DNA of 64,000 bases. Origin: Bacteroidota bacterium. Its GTDB lineage: Bacteria > Bacteroidota > Bacteroidia > Bacteroidales > VadinHA17. The stretch's first letter is position 1, and every line of letters begins with the position of its first letter. The notes under the pieces are model-generated. The model searched no databases. It was given only the letters and a program-made list of their open reading frames with translations, and had not been told where the DNA came from. The translations under genes and the position numbers were made by a program. This document shows, one piece after another, positions 33,699-42,413 of this stretch. The stretch lies in contig JADFQJ010000011.1 in NCBI GenBank assembly GCA_022561875.1, positions 1-64,000 of the forward strand, given 5' to 3'.

Positions 33699-35687
33699 TT
33701 ACTTTTTCTTATGCTTATAACCCCTCGATTTAGCTGCTTCTTCAAGTCTTTTCTGCCATTTTGATTTCTGAGCAGGTTTCTTCTTATTCTCAGCCAGTTT
33801 TTTTAATATTGCTTCTTCATCTACAAATCTTTTTGTGATTAAATTCTGCCCAAAAGTTATCAGGTTAGCCAGAAAATAATAATAAGTCAATCCGGCTGAG
33901 AAATTATTCAGAATAACCATAAACATAACAGGCATAATATACATCATTCCTTTCATTCCAGGCATTTGTGTTGATCCTGAAGCAGGAGTGTTGATTTTCA
34001 TTGTTATGATAGTTGAAACAGTCATCAACAGGGTAAAAAGACTTACATGATCCCCATACATTGGTATTTCAAAGGGGAGGTTTAAAATCGAGTCGTAAGT
34101 TGAAAGATCATGTGCCCACAAGAACCCTTCCTGGCGTAATTCAATAGATGAAGGGAAAAACCGGAACATAGCAAAAAGAACAGGCATCTGCAACAACATA
34201 GGCAGGCAACCACCCATAGGACTAACGCCTGCCCTTTTATAAAGAGCCATTACAGCCTGTTGTTTCTTCATAGCATCTTCTTTCTTCGGGAACTTTGCGT
34301 TAACCTCGTCAACCTGCGGCTTAAGCACCCGCATTTTAGCCTGCGACATATAGGATTTATAAGTAAAAGGGAAAAGAACCGTCTTGATAATTAAGGTCAA
34401 AATGAGAATAATGATACCATAATTACCGATAAAGTTATTCAGCCAGTTGAAAATGGTAATAATTACATACTGGTTGATAAAACGGATAATACTTTTACCA
34501 AGGTCAACCAGTTCTTCCAGACCAATTCCATGTTTTTTCAATGTCTGGAAGTGGTTAGGACCAAAGTAAAATCTCAGCTTAATCTTTTCCTCCGTTTTGC
34601 CTTCATAGGGAATACCAAGCTCTGTACGCATATTCCTGAGGAATTTACCGGATGTGAGCTTTTGGGAACGTACATAACCATTTGTAAAAAAGTCATCAGC
34701 AATCAGAACTGATGAAAAGAACTGATCTTTAAAAGCAATCCATTTGACCTTTGTGGCAATACTCTCTTCTTCTGTATCCTTATTAGACCGTATTCTGAAA
34801 CCATCAACTTCACCTTCGAAGAACTTATATCTTATTGTGGTATAATTATCTTCATTCTGCCTGCCTTTTTCCTGCTGGGGCATATATATCTCCCAGTTCA
34901 GATCAAGACTATTCATATTACCGGCTATAATATTGTCCATTCCATACAGGGTGATATCAAAATCAACCATATAGCTCTCAGGTTCAAGAGTATACAAAAA
35001 CTCAATATATCTGTTGTCAGCCACTTCCAAGCGTAAAGGAACTGATTGAGTTGAATTTGAGGCATTGAAACTGACTTTATCTTTAATTGGTTTAAAATAC
35101 AGATTATTAGTTTCAATTGGTTTATTATCAACTGTAAAGAATCTGAGACCAAATTCGGTTGAATCGCCGTCAAAAAGCATTAATGGTAATGAATCGTGTG
35201 TTTGATAATTTTTTAATTCGGCAGAATATACACGACCTCCCAAAGTCGACAGAATTATTTTTATCCTGTCATTTTCAAGAGTAATAAAACTTTTCTCACC
35301 TAACGCAACTGACGAAAACGCTCCATACTTATTTCTTGCTTCCTCTTTTGTATAGAAATCTTTCGCTACTACCGATTCCACAACCTGCATTTCAGTTTCT
35401 TCAGGTTTGGTTTCATATGTCCAGGAAGAATCTAAATTTGCTGCTTCAGGGATTATTATGGTATTAATTCTATCGATCCTTTCAAGAGCATATTCCTGAT
35501 TTACCCTGTAAGAAAGAGCTTTACGATAAGATATCCTTGCAGCCTCATAATTCTTAACCTGGAACAAGGAATCTGCCGTTATTATTTCATCTTCATAAGC
35601 TTTCTTTGTCTTTCGCGAATTAAACATGCTAAAAATGATAAAGATTGCTGCTATGAGGATTATTCCGATTATTGTATTTTTATCCAT
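33699..35687 (-). CDS. yidC: Membrane protein insertase YidC
   Basis: A 662-aa YidC of the Gram-negative type. An N-terminal transmembrane anchor ([18 protein letters not shown]) and a large periplasmic beta domain (about 100-370) precede the conserved five-helix insertase core from about 400 ([68 protein letters not shown]), with a basic C-terminal tail ([13 protein letters not shown]). It inserts and folds inner-membrane proteins with or without Sec. Its start overlaps the end of pyrG by 8 nt, so the pair is translationally coupled, a typical Bacteroidota order. Confidence 0.97.
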   Translation of the reverse strand: MDKNTIIGIILIAAIFIIFSMFNSRKTKKAYEDEIITADSLFQVKNYEAARISYRKALSYRVNQEYALERIDRINTIIIPEAANLDSSWTYETKPEETEMQVVESVVAKDFYTKEEARNKYGAFSSVALGEKSFITLENDRIKIILSTLGGRVYSAELKNYQTHDSLPLMLFDGDSTEFGLRFFTVDNKPIETNNLYFKPIKDKVSFNASNSTQSVPLRLEVADNRYIEFLYTLEPESYMVDFDITLYGMDNIIAGNMNSLDLNWEIYMPQQEKGRQNEDNYTTIRYKFFEGEVDGFRIRSNKDTEEESIATKVKWIAFKDQFFSSVLIADDFFTNGYVRSQKLTSGKFLRNMRTELGIPYEGKTEEKIKLRFYFGPNHFQTLKKHGIGLEELVDLGKSIIRFINQYVIITIFNWLNNFIGNYGIIILILTLIIKTVLFPFTYKSYMSQAKMRVLKPQVDEVNAKFPKKEDAMKKQQAVMALYKRAGVSPMGGCLPMLLQMPVLFAMFRFFPSSIELRQEGFLWAHDLSTYDSILNLPFEIPMYGDHVSLFTLLMTVSTIITMKINTPASGSTQMPGMKGMMYIMPVMFMVILNNFSAGLTYYYFLANLITFGQNLITKRFVDEEAILKKLAENKKKPAQKSKWQKRLEEAAKSRGYKHKKK

Positions 35688-37329
35688 TTTTACTTATTGG
35701 TTTTATTTTCTTTTCTTCAAGTGTATGAAATAAAACAGCCGCTTTGATAAAATCCACAAAAAGCGGATTTGGTTTGATTACAGTCGAGCTGTATTCAGGA
35801 TGGAACTGAACCCCGACAAACCAAATGTGTTTCGGTATCTCTATTATTTCGACAAGTTCTGAACCGGGATTGATCCCTACTCCTTTCATACCAGCATTTT
35901 CAAAATCTTTAAGGTATTTATTATTAAATTCGTACCTGTGACGATGACGCTCTGAAATGATTTTCTTTCTATATGCCTTATACGGAACAGAATCTTTATC
36001 AAGCACACAAGAATATGCACCAAGACGCATGGTCCCACCCTTTTGGTTTACTTTCTTCTGTTCCTCCATCAAATCAATAACCGGGAATTTTGTTTCAGTA
36101 TCCATTTCAGTAGAGTTTGCTCCTTCGAATCCTAACTTATTCCTGGCAAACTCTATTACAGCACATTGCATACCAAGACATATACCAAGAAAAGGAACGT
36201 TGCTTTCCCTGGCAAACCGGGCAGCAAGTATTTTCCCATCGATACCACGACGTCCGAAACCGGGGGCAACCAGGATCCCGTCAAATGCAGAGAGTTTCCT
36301 TTTATAATTCCTTACGTGAAGTGTTTCGGATTGGATAAAATCCACATTTACCTGACAGTTATTACTGGCGCCAGCATGTATGAACGATTCGGATATTGAT
36401 TTATATGCGTCCGGCAGCTCAACATATTTACCCACCAGGGCAATTTTTATGTGATGCCTGGGGTTATTAAGTTTATTAAGAAAAGTCTTCCATTTTCTAA
36501 GTCCGGGTTCCTTATTCAGAACAAGGTCAAGTTTCTTTAATACAATAATATCCAGTTTCTCATGAAGCATGAGAATTGGAACCATATAGATTGTAGAAAC
36601 ATCTATCGATTCAATAACAGAATTCCGGTCAACATTGCAAAACAGGGCTACTTTATTCCTTATATCATCCGAAAGTTTTCTATCGGTTCGCAATATCAGA
36701 ATATCAGGTTGTATACCTGTTTCTAATAATACCTTAACCGAATGTTGTGTTGGTTTTGTTTTAAGTTCTCCCGAGGCAGCAAGGTACGGAACCAGAGTCA
36801 GGTGAATTACTAAGCTGTTTGACTGTCCCAATTCCCATTTCATCTGTCTTACAGATTCGATATAGGGAAGAGACTCGATGTCTCCAACAGTACCCCCTAT
36901 CTCAGTTATCACAACATCATATCTCTTCTTTTTAGCAACTTTTTTGATCCTGTACTTGATCTCATCAGTAATATGTGGAATAACTTGTACTGTCTTACCC
37001 AGGTATTCGCCTTTGCGTTCCTTTTCGATAACCGCCTGGTAAACCATTCCGGTAGTTACGTTATTATCCTGTGAAGTTGGTTTGTTAAGGAATCGTTCGT
37101 AGTGTCCCAGGTCAAGATCTGTCTCTGCACCATCCTCAGTCACATAGCATTCCCCATGTTCGTATGGGTTCAGGGTACCCGGATCGACATTAATATAAGG
37201 ATCGAGCTTCTGAATAGTGACGGAATATCCACGAGCCTGCAATAATTTTGCAAGGGATGATGAGATAATTCCTTTTCCAAGTGAAGAAGTAACCCCACCT
37301 GTCACAAAAATATATTTAGTAGAAGACAA
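35680..37329 (-). CDS. pyrG: CTP synthase
   Basis: A 549-aa CTP synthase. The amidoligase domain has [35 protein letters not shown] and [16 protein letters not shown]. The C-terminal class I glutamine amidotransferase domain has [18 protein letters not shown] (nucleophilic Cys) and [10 protein letters not shown] (catalytic His-Glu). It converts UTP to CTP using glutamine. It is the upstream gene of a coupled pair with yidC. Confidence 0.97.
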   Translation of the reverse strand: MSSTKYIFVTGGVTSSLGKGIISSSLAKLLQARGYSVTIQKLDPYINVDPGTLNPYEHGECYVTEDGAETDLDLGHYERFLNKPTSQDNNVTTGMVYQAVIEKERKGEYLGKTVQVIPHITDEIKYRIKKVAKKKRYDVVITEIGGTVGDIESLPYIESVRQMKWELGQSNSLVIHLTLVPYLAASGELKTKPTQHSVKVLLETGIQPDILILRTDRKLSDDIRNKVALFCNVDRNSVIESIDVSTIYMVPILMLHEKLDIIVLKKLDLVLNKEPGLRKWKTFLNKLNNPRHHIKIALVGKYVELPDAYKSISESFIHAGASNNCQVNVDFIQSETLHVRNYKRKLSAFDGILVAPGFGRRGIDGKILAARFARESNVPFLGICLGMQCAVIEFARNKLGFEGANSTEMDTETKFPVIDLMEEQKKVNQKGGTMRLGAYSCVLDKDSVPYKAYRKKIISERHRHRYEFNNKYLKDFENAGMKGVGINPGSELVEIIEIPKHIWFVGVQFHPEYSSTVIKPNPLFVDFIKAAVLFHTLEEKKIKPISKNG

Positions 37330-37376
37330 ACTATTATTTTATTAAAGGGTTTAATATAAAAATACTCTGATTAACA

Positions 37377-39356
37377 CTATTCTTCAAGATCTGACTGATC
37401 AATCATTTTTATCTTTTCTTCCATGAGTCTGATATTCTCCCTTGATTTATCAATTTTTTCATCAATTTCCCTGATAAAAGATTCAGCATTCGCTGACTTT
37501 GCAAAAAAGCCCTTGTTGTTCTCCCAGAGAACAATATCACTCTCTATCTTTTTAATCCTATTATAAAATTTTTCCCTGTCGATTTCCGCCTTTAAACTTC
37601 CCTTTGGACTTTCCCGTAATTGCTCCAGCTTATTCTTATATTTAAGTTTGTTCTTTCCAAACTCATCAATATTCAATTTATCAAACTGTTTATTAATTGC
37701 ACTCCTGTACCGATTAAAGAGTTTATCCTTTTGCTTAAACGGTACAAATCCAATTTCGTTCCAACGATGCTGAAAATCTTGTATTTTATCGAAACTTTCT
37801 TCTGCGTCTTCAACAGGTTCGTGTTTCTCAATTTCTTCGATCAGTTCTTTTTTTAGCCTATAATTATCTTTGAATATATCATCCCTGTTGGAATAGTACT
37901 CTGATTTCCTTTTAAAAAATTTATCGCAGGCTGCTCTGAAACGTTTCCAAACCTTCTCTGAACTTTTCCTGGGAACAGGACCTGCTTCTTTCCACTTTTT
38001 CTGCAGTTTGATCAATGCATCTGTGGTTTTTTTCCAGTCTTCACTATCCTGCAACGATTCTGCCCGAATACACAAATCTGTTTTTATTTTCAGATTATTA
38101 TTCTGAACATCTTTATGTTCAGTATAATAGTCCCTTTTTGCCTGGAAAAAAGCATCACAAGCTTCCCTGAACCTATTGTAGATTTTATTATTATGTTTAC
38201 GCGGAGCAAAACCAATTAAACGCCAGGCTTTTTGAAGTTTCTTAATTTCATCGGCTTTCTTTTCCCAATTCCCGGGAGATTCCATATTACACTGCTTGTT
38301 AATCTGTTCCACCTTTTCACACAGCTCGGTTTTCTTCTCGAGATTATTTTTTTGCTGGTCTTTCAGATCCTGGTAATATTGGTGGTGTCTTTTATTGATT
38401 TTTGCTGTAGCATCTTTGAATCTTTCCCAAATTTCAGCCTTAATTTCATGGGGAACAGGACCTATTTCTCTCCACTGATCATGATATTTTTGAAGGGTTT
38501 TGTAGGTATCAATAACATTAGACCCTGACAATATTTTTTCCGCTGTTTCACAAAGCTTAATCTTTGATTCCTGATTTTTTTTCAGGTCAAGATCACGAAG
38601 TTCCTTATTAATTTTCAAATAGCCATAAAACTTCTCAACATGATGGTGATAAGTTTCCCAAAGATCTTTGACATTCTGCTGCGGAATTATCCCAACCCCT
38701 CTCCAACGAGCCTGAAGATCACGGAATTCCTGAAAAGTTTTATGTAGTGATTCTTCACGGTTAATAAGGTCCTTTATTTCATTAATTATTTCATATTTCT
38801 TTTTCAGGTTTTCCTGCTTATTAACCTCTATGGTTTTATTATACTCAGATTTATTCTTTTTGAATTGGTTCAGAAGCTCTTTCAGATTTAGTTCAAGTGG
38901 ATCATCCACAGGTTTAAAGTCTTTCAATTCACCACCCTCATCGAGAAAATGCTTTTTCTTCAGCTCAAATTCATTCCTGTGCTTCTTGTAAAAGTTAATT
39001 TTTATCCGGTCGATATCACCTTTAATCTCATTTACAGGTCTCTCTTCAATCAGAAGCGACAGTCTGCTAATCAACTGCTCCTTTTCAAAAGTGGAATAAT
39101 CAACCGGCATAACCTTTATTTCATCAACATCATCTTTCTTTTTATCCTCTGTTTCAGCCCTTTCCAAAGCTATTCCTGTTGCTTTCTCTTTAGAAGAGCT
39201 GTCAGATTCAGATTCAGGGTTTTCTCTTGTTTGAGTATCCTCCACCTTAATAGAGTTTTCTTCCTGCTTTAATGTATTTTCAGGGTTATTATTTTCTTCC
39301 CCGAATTGTTCCTCCCGAACAGCGCGTTTTTCTTCGTTGTCCATCACAATACACAT
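37377..39356 (-). CDS. DUF349 repeat protein
   Basis: A 659-aa, strongly charged helical protein with about five DUF349 repeats of about 75 residues, recognisable by W-x-x-x-G-x-[VI]-P motifs: ARWRGVGIIPQQNVKDLWE, DQWREIGPVPHEIKAEIWE, KAWRLIGFAPRKHNNKIYN, KKWKEAGPVPRKSSEKVWK and HRWNEIGFVPFKQKDKLFN. The first 90 residues are acidic and disordered. DUF349 proteins are universal in Bacteroidota, and no biochemical role is firmly established. Coiled-coil character throughout; likely cytoplasmic. Confidence 0.9.
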   Translation of the reverse strand: MCIVMDNEEKRAVREEQFGEENNNPENTLKQEENSIKVEDTQTRENPESESDSSSKEKATGIALERAETEDKKKDDVDEIKVMPVDYSTFEKEQLISRLSLLIEERPVNEIKGDIDRIKINFYKKHRNEFELKKKHFLDEGGELKDFKPVDDPLELNLKELLNQFKKNKSEYNKTIEVNKQENLKKKYEIINEIKDLINREESLHKTFQEFRDLQARWRGVGIIPQQNVKDLWETYHHHVEKFYGYLKINKELRDLDLKKNQESKIKLCETAEKILSGSNVIDTYKTLQKYHDQWREIGPVPHEIKAEIWERFKDATAKINKRHHQYYQDLKDQQKNNLEKKTELCEKVEQINKQCNMESPGNWEKKADEIKKLQKAWRLIGFAPRKHNNKIYNRFREACDAFFQAKRDYYTEHKDVQNNNLKIKTDLCIRAESLQDSEDWKKTTDALIKLQKKWKEAGPVPRKSSEKVWKRFRAACDKFFKRKSEYYSNRDDIFKDNYRLKKELIEEIEKHEPVEDAEESFDKIQDFQHRWNEIGFVPFKQKDKLFNRYRSAINKQFDKLNIDEFGKNKLKYKNKLEQLRESPKGSLKAEIDREKFYNRIKKIESDIVLWENNKGFFAKSANAESFIREIDEKIDKSRENIRLMEEKIKMIDQSDLEE

Positions 39357-39485
39357 TTTAATAAAATCTTTTACTATTCATCAAACCGGACATTAACAAA
39401 ACAATTAATTCAAAGCTACGAAATTATATAATTCACCTTGAATACTCAAAGTTTTTCCTTTTATTTTGAAAGATAGCGCGTTTAC

Positions 39486-39520
39486 ATAAAAAAACCACTT
39501 ACCGAAAAAGGGTAAGTGGT
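39486..39520 (-). terminator. Intrinsic terminator of the hsp20 gene
   Basis: On the minus strand ACCACTTACC and GGTAAGTGGT form a 10-bp stem with a 7-nt loop, followed by a T-run. It sits about 27 bp after the hsp20 stop. Confidence 0.85.
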
Positions 39521-39546
39521 AATGTTAATAAATCTGTGCGAGAGAT

Positions 39547-39993
39547 TTATGAAATTCTGATCTCATGTATTTGTTCAACCTTTGACTTCTGTTTCTTTGC
39601 CAATTCAAGAATAAGAATCCCATTTTGATATTTTGCTTTCACCTTACTATCATCAACACTCTCGGGGATGATAAAAGTCCGCGTAAATTCATTATACCGG
39701 AACTCTCTGCGGGAATACGCGTGATTTTCATTCTCTTTCTTTTCAGAACTCTTATGGTGTATTTTCAATATATTTTTATCAATTTCCACCTTGATATCCG
39801 TTTTCTCAAGTCCGGGTACAGCCAGTTCAATCTGATATTTGTTCTCATCTTCAAAAATATTAGCCTCCGGAATAGCTTTGTAATCATCACAATAACCTTC
39901 GTTTCCGAAAAAATTATCAACCAGGTCTGAGAAAGAAAAAAAGTTTTTTGCAACTGCCTGATTGTTCCAATCATTAAATTTTACCAGTGTCAT
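39547..39993 (-). CDS. Hsp20/alpha-crystallin small heat-shock protein
   Basis: A 148-aa protein with a short N-terminal arm (NKNFFSFSDLVDNFFGNEG-like) and the alpha-crystallin domain at about 45-140: IPEANIFEDENKYQIELAVPGLEKTDIKVEIDKN, the EFTRTFIIPESVD stretch, and the YQNGILILELAKK box. A C-terminal IRIS tail serves as an I-x-I motif. ATP-independent holdase for unfolded proteins. Monocistronic with its own terminator. A TGTCAT/ATGACA inverted repeat at 40110-40153 upstream could be a regulatory site. Confidence 0.95.
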   Translation of the reverse strand: MTLVKFNDWNNQAVAKNFFSFSDLVDNFFGNEGYCDDYKAIPEANIFEDENKYQIELAVPGLEKTDIKVEIDKNILKIHHKSSEKKENENHAYSRREFRYNEFTRTFIIPESVDDSKVKAKYQNGILILELAKKQKSKVEQIHEIRIS

Positions 39994-40109
39994 TTTATTA
40001 AGTTTTTAGTTTGTAATTATTGTTTAAAATTCGACTCATTAATCAACATCTACAAAACCAATGCCGTTTGGTTTTCCAGGACAATTTAACCTTTATTAAT
40101 ATAATTATA

Positions 40110-40153
40110 TGTCATATTGGCAGTTTCTTTTAAATATATATGCCATAATGACA
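40110..40153. promoter_or_regulatory. Inverted repeat upstream of hsp20
   Basis: TGTCATATTGGCA and TGCCATAATGACA are inverted arms (11 of 13 positions pair) with an 18-nt spacer, about 117-160 bp upstream of hsp20. TGGCA resembles a sigma-54 -24 element, but no -12 GC follows. Confidence 0.45.
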
Positions 40154-40288
40154 CCTATAAAGAACATAGCTTTGCAAAGCAATTAGAAAGGTTAAAACTA
40201 TTCAAATGAAACTGTTACTGAATAAGAATGATTTAACTTATTATTAATCAACAAATAATTTTAAAAATCCGACACGTTTAGTTTACTT

Positions 40289-40320
40289 GTTGCGACAGAT
40301 GTGAGAAGTTTGTACTTTTG
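40289..40320 (+). promoter_or_regulatory. Candidate trmD promoter
   Basis: TACTTTTG at 40313-40320 fits TAnnTTTG, and GTTG 20 nt upstream is one mismatch from TTTG. The ATG follows 16 nt later, giving a very short leader. Confidence 0.4.
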
Positions 40321-40336
40321 TTAATAAAAGGAACAG

Positions 40337-41020
40337 ATGCGCATAGATATTATCACAGCCATACCCAAACTTTTAGAAAGCCCGCTGGGACATTCAATTA
40401 TTCAAAGGGCCCGGGAAAAACGGCTGGTTGAGATTCATATTCATAATCTGCGGGATTATGCTACCAACAGATATAAAAGCATAGATGATTATCCTTTCGG
40501 TGGTGGTGCGGGCATGGTAATGTCTGTCGAACCTATTTTCAAGGTTATCGGTAAGCTAACCGGCGAAAGAAAATACGATGAGATCATATATACTACACCT
40601 GATTCTGAACGGTTTACACAAAAAATAGCCAATAACCTCTCCCTCATGATGAACATAATAATCCTTACAGGACATTACAAGGGTGTTGACCAAAGGGTTC
40701 GTGATCATCTGATTACTATGGAGCTTTCAATTGGAGACTATGTATTGTCCGGGGGGGAACTTGCCGGCGCTGTTATCACTGATGCCATAGTCAGGCTGCT
40801 TCCCGGTGTTCTTTCGGATGAAACGTCTGCCCTGACCGATTCATTTCAGGATAACCTGCTTGCTCCACCTGTTTATACCCGCCCAGCAAACTTCAAAGGA
40901 TGGAAAGTTCCGGAGGTTCTATTATCAGGTCATGCTGAAAAAATTGAAAAGTGGAGATTGGAACAATCATGGGACCGTACAAAGAAAATAAGACCGGACC
41001 TTTTGAAGGATGAAGAATGA
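40337..41020 (+). CDS. trmD: tRNA (guanine-N1)-methyltransferase TrmD
   Basis: A 227-aa Trm[22 protein letters not shown], the SAM-site segment [24 protein letters not shown], the knotted SPOUT core [27 protein letters not shown], and [22 protein letters not shown]. It methylates G37 of tRNAs to prevent frameshifting. The last codons and stop overlap a GAAGGAT heptamer run (40996-41035). Confidence 0.97.
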   Translation: MRIDIITAIPKLLESPLGHSIIQRAREKRLVEIHIHNLRDYATNRYKSIDDYPFGGGAGMVMSVEPIFKVIGKLTGERKYDEIIYTTPDSERFTQKIANNLSLMMNIIILTGHYKGVDQRVRDHLITMELSIGDYVLSGGELAGAVITDAIVRLLPGVLSDETSALTDSFQDNLLAPPVYTRPANFKGWKVPEVLLSGHAEKIEKWRLEQSWDRTKKIRPDLLKDEE

Positions 41021-41303
41021 AGGATGCTGGTTACTGGCTTGCCACGTTTACCCCATGAAATTCTTTTTATTTCATCGGGGTGAAATGCGACGTTTACCCT
41101 GTGAAATTTGAGGTACGAAAATATTTCACCAGGGAAGGAGCATATTTCACTGTGGTTACTGACTTTCTCCTTCCAACTCTGGCAGGTCTGTTGTTATGGT
41201 ATCTCTTGACTTTTGAATGTGTTGCAGTGATGCAGTGTGAAGAGCAGAGAGCAAAGAGCGAAGAACGTGGAGGCAGTGTTAAAAAATGTTAAAATACTTA
41301 ATT
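41021..41303. repeat. Spacer with hairpin repeat element, copy 1
   Basis: The GAAGGAT heptamer tail of trmD is followed by the hairpin element at 41036-41165 (partner at 63146-63240) and then non-coding sequence containing AAGAGCAGAGAGCAAAGAGCG-like degenerate units. The 70-aa ORF of the track lies across the element and is not convincing. Confidence 0.65.
41036..41165 (+). repeat. GTGAAAT/ATTTCAC hairpin element, copy 1
   Basis: Two successive stems. The first is ACCCCATGAAAT against ATTTCAT-C-GGGGT with a 7-nt loop (41050-41081). The second is CCTGTGAAAT against ATTTCAC-CAGG, also with one bulged base. The segment GTGAAATTTGAGG through GGAAGGAGCATATTTCACTG is nearly identical to copy 2. 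Confidence 0.75.
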
Positions 41304-41304
41304 A

Positions 41305-41336
41305 TTTGCTTAAATAAGCAATATATTGTATATTTG
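41305..41336 (+). promoter_or_regulatory. Promoter and ArsR-type operator of the mercury operon
   Basis: TTTG (41305-41308), 20 nt, then TATATTTG (41329-41336) match the Bacteroidetes -33/-7 consensus exactly. The perfect inverted repeat TTGCTTA-AA-TAAGCAA (41306-41321) overlaps the -33 box, as expected for repression by an ArsR/SmtB dimer. Confidence 0.7.
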
Positions 41337-41366
41337 CATATTTATTAATTATCAAAACATAATAAA

Positions 41367-41747
41367 ATGAACAATAATCAATCGTGTATCAGGCTGTTGG
41401 CTGATGAAGTTCAAATCAATGCTTGTAAGGATAAAATAGAGGCAAGTGCCTCTTCATTTACCCGATTAAGCAACGTTCTTGCATTAGCCGGTAATGAAGT
41501 GAGATTGAAAATCATGTTTCTTTTAGATGAAGAGAAGGAGCTATGTCCGTGTGATCTTTCCGATATTTTAAGAATGAGCATTCCTGCCATTTCCCAGCAT
41601 CTGCGTAAAATGAAAGACGGTAATTTAATCGAAGCAAGACGCTCAGGACAGATCCTTTTTTACTCGCTTAAATCCGTACACTTAAATCTGCTAAAACCCA
41701 TTTTCGAACATATCAAAATATTAAATACTAAGGAGGAACTCGTATGA
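41367..41747 (+). CDS. ArsR/SmtB-family metal-sensing repressor
   Basis: A 126-aa winged-helix repressor: ASSFTRLSNVLALAGNEVRLKIMFLL, the alpha-3 metal-site motif ELCPCDLSDIL (two cysteines), the recognition helix SIPAISQHLRKMKDGNLI, and the wing RRSGQILFYSL. A further cysteine near the N-terminus (NNNQSCIRL) and C20 may complete a thiol site for Hg(II) or Cd(II). It heads the mer operon and overlaps the next gene by 4 nt (ATGA). Its operator probably lies at 41306-41321. It replaces MerR, which is common in Gram-positives and Bacteroidota. Confidence 0.92.
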   Translation: MNNNQSCIRLLADEVQINACKDKIEASASSFTRLSNVLALAGNEVRLKIMFLLDEEKELCPCDLSDILRMSIPAISQHLRKMKDGNLIEARRSGQILFYSLKSVHLNLLKPIFEHIKILNTKEELV

Positions 41748-42364
41748 ACACAAAAAAATCAAATTCAAACAAATTAGCAGGTGCAGGTATGCTATCTGCA
41801 ATAGTAGCTTCATTGTGCTGCATTACACCCGTTTTAGCTCTTATTTCAGGGGCATCAGGTGCTGCTTCTGCATTTTCCTGGATGGAACCTTTCAGACCTT
41901 ATCTAATTGGTTTAACTATTTTGGTGTTGGGCTTTGCCTGGTATCAAAAACAGAAACCAGGAACTGCTGAAGAAATACAATGTGATTGTGAAGAGGATGA
42001 AAAACCCTCTTTCTGGCAGTCTAAAATGTTTTTAGGGATTGTTACCGCTTTTGCTATTCTCATGCTTGCATTCCCTTATTATTCATCTGTTTTCTATCCA
42101 AATAACAAAAATGAAGTAACGATAGTTAATCAAAGTGATATTCAAACACTCAACCTCCGTATTGAAGGGATGACCTGCGATGCTTGTGATAGTCATATAG
42201 CCCATGCAGCATTGGAAGTGGACGGAGTTATCGATGCAACAGCCGACTACAAAACCGGCAAGGCTGTGGTAAAATTTGACAAGTCAAAAACTGTGGCAGA
42301 TAAAATCATCAAATCTATTGATGCCACGGGTTATAAAGTAGTTAAGCAGATACCGGATAACTGA
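41744..42364 (+). CDS. merT: Mercuric transport protein MerTP (MerT fused to MerP-like domain)
   Basis: A 206-aa membrane protein. The first helix carries the MerT vicinal cysteines (VASLCCITPVLALISGASG), two more helices follow (PYLIGLTILVLGFAWY and FLGIVTAFAILMLAFPYY), and CDCEEDE lies in the loop. The C-terminal 70 residues form a heavy-metal-associated domain with GMTCDACDSHI, equivalent to MerP. It passes Hg(II) across the inner membrane to MerA. Translationally coupled to arsR. Confidence 0.93.
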   Translation: MNTKKSNSNKLAGAGMLSAIVASLCCITPVLALISGASGAASAFSWMEPFRPYLIGLTILVLGFAWYQKQKPGTAEEIQCDCEEDEKPSFWQSKMFLGIVTAFAILMLAFPYYSSVFYPNNKNEVTIVNQSDIQTLNLRIEGMTCDACDSHIAHAALEVDGVIDATADYKTGKAVVKFDKSKTVADKIIKSIDATGYKVVKQIPDN

Positions 42365-42413
42365 TTTTTAATTACAAATTTAAATTTTTACTTGAATAAT
42401 AAAATATGATAAT

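Larger units (their letters stand above)
39994..40336. other. Divergent spacer between hsp20 and trmD
   Basis: AT-rich. It contains the inverted repeat at 40110-40153 and a candidate trmD promoter near 40289-40320. No gene. Confidence 0.6.

Noticed and set aside
40110-40153. sigma-54 promoter for hsp20
   Set aside because: TGGCA is present on both strands, but the required -12 GC (TTGC) is missing at the right spacing.
41080-41292. 70-aa plus-strand ORF between trmD and arsR
   Set aside because: Its first half is the dispersed hairpin element shared with 63146-63240 and the rest is low-complexity spacer. No domain, and the frame is not preserved in the other copy.
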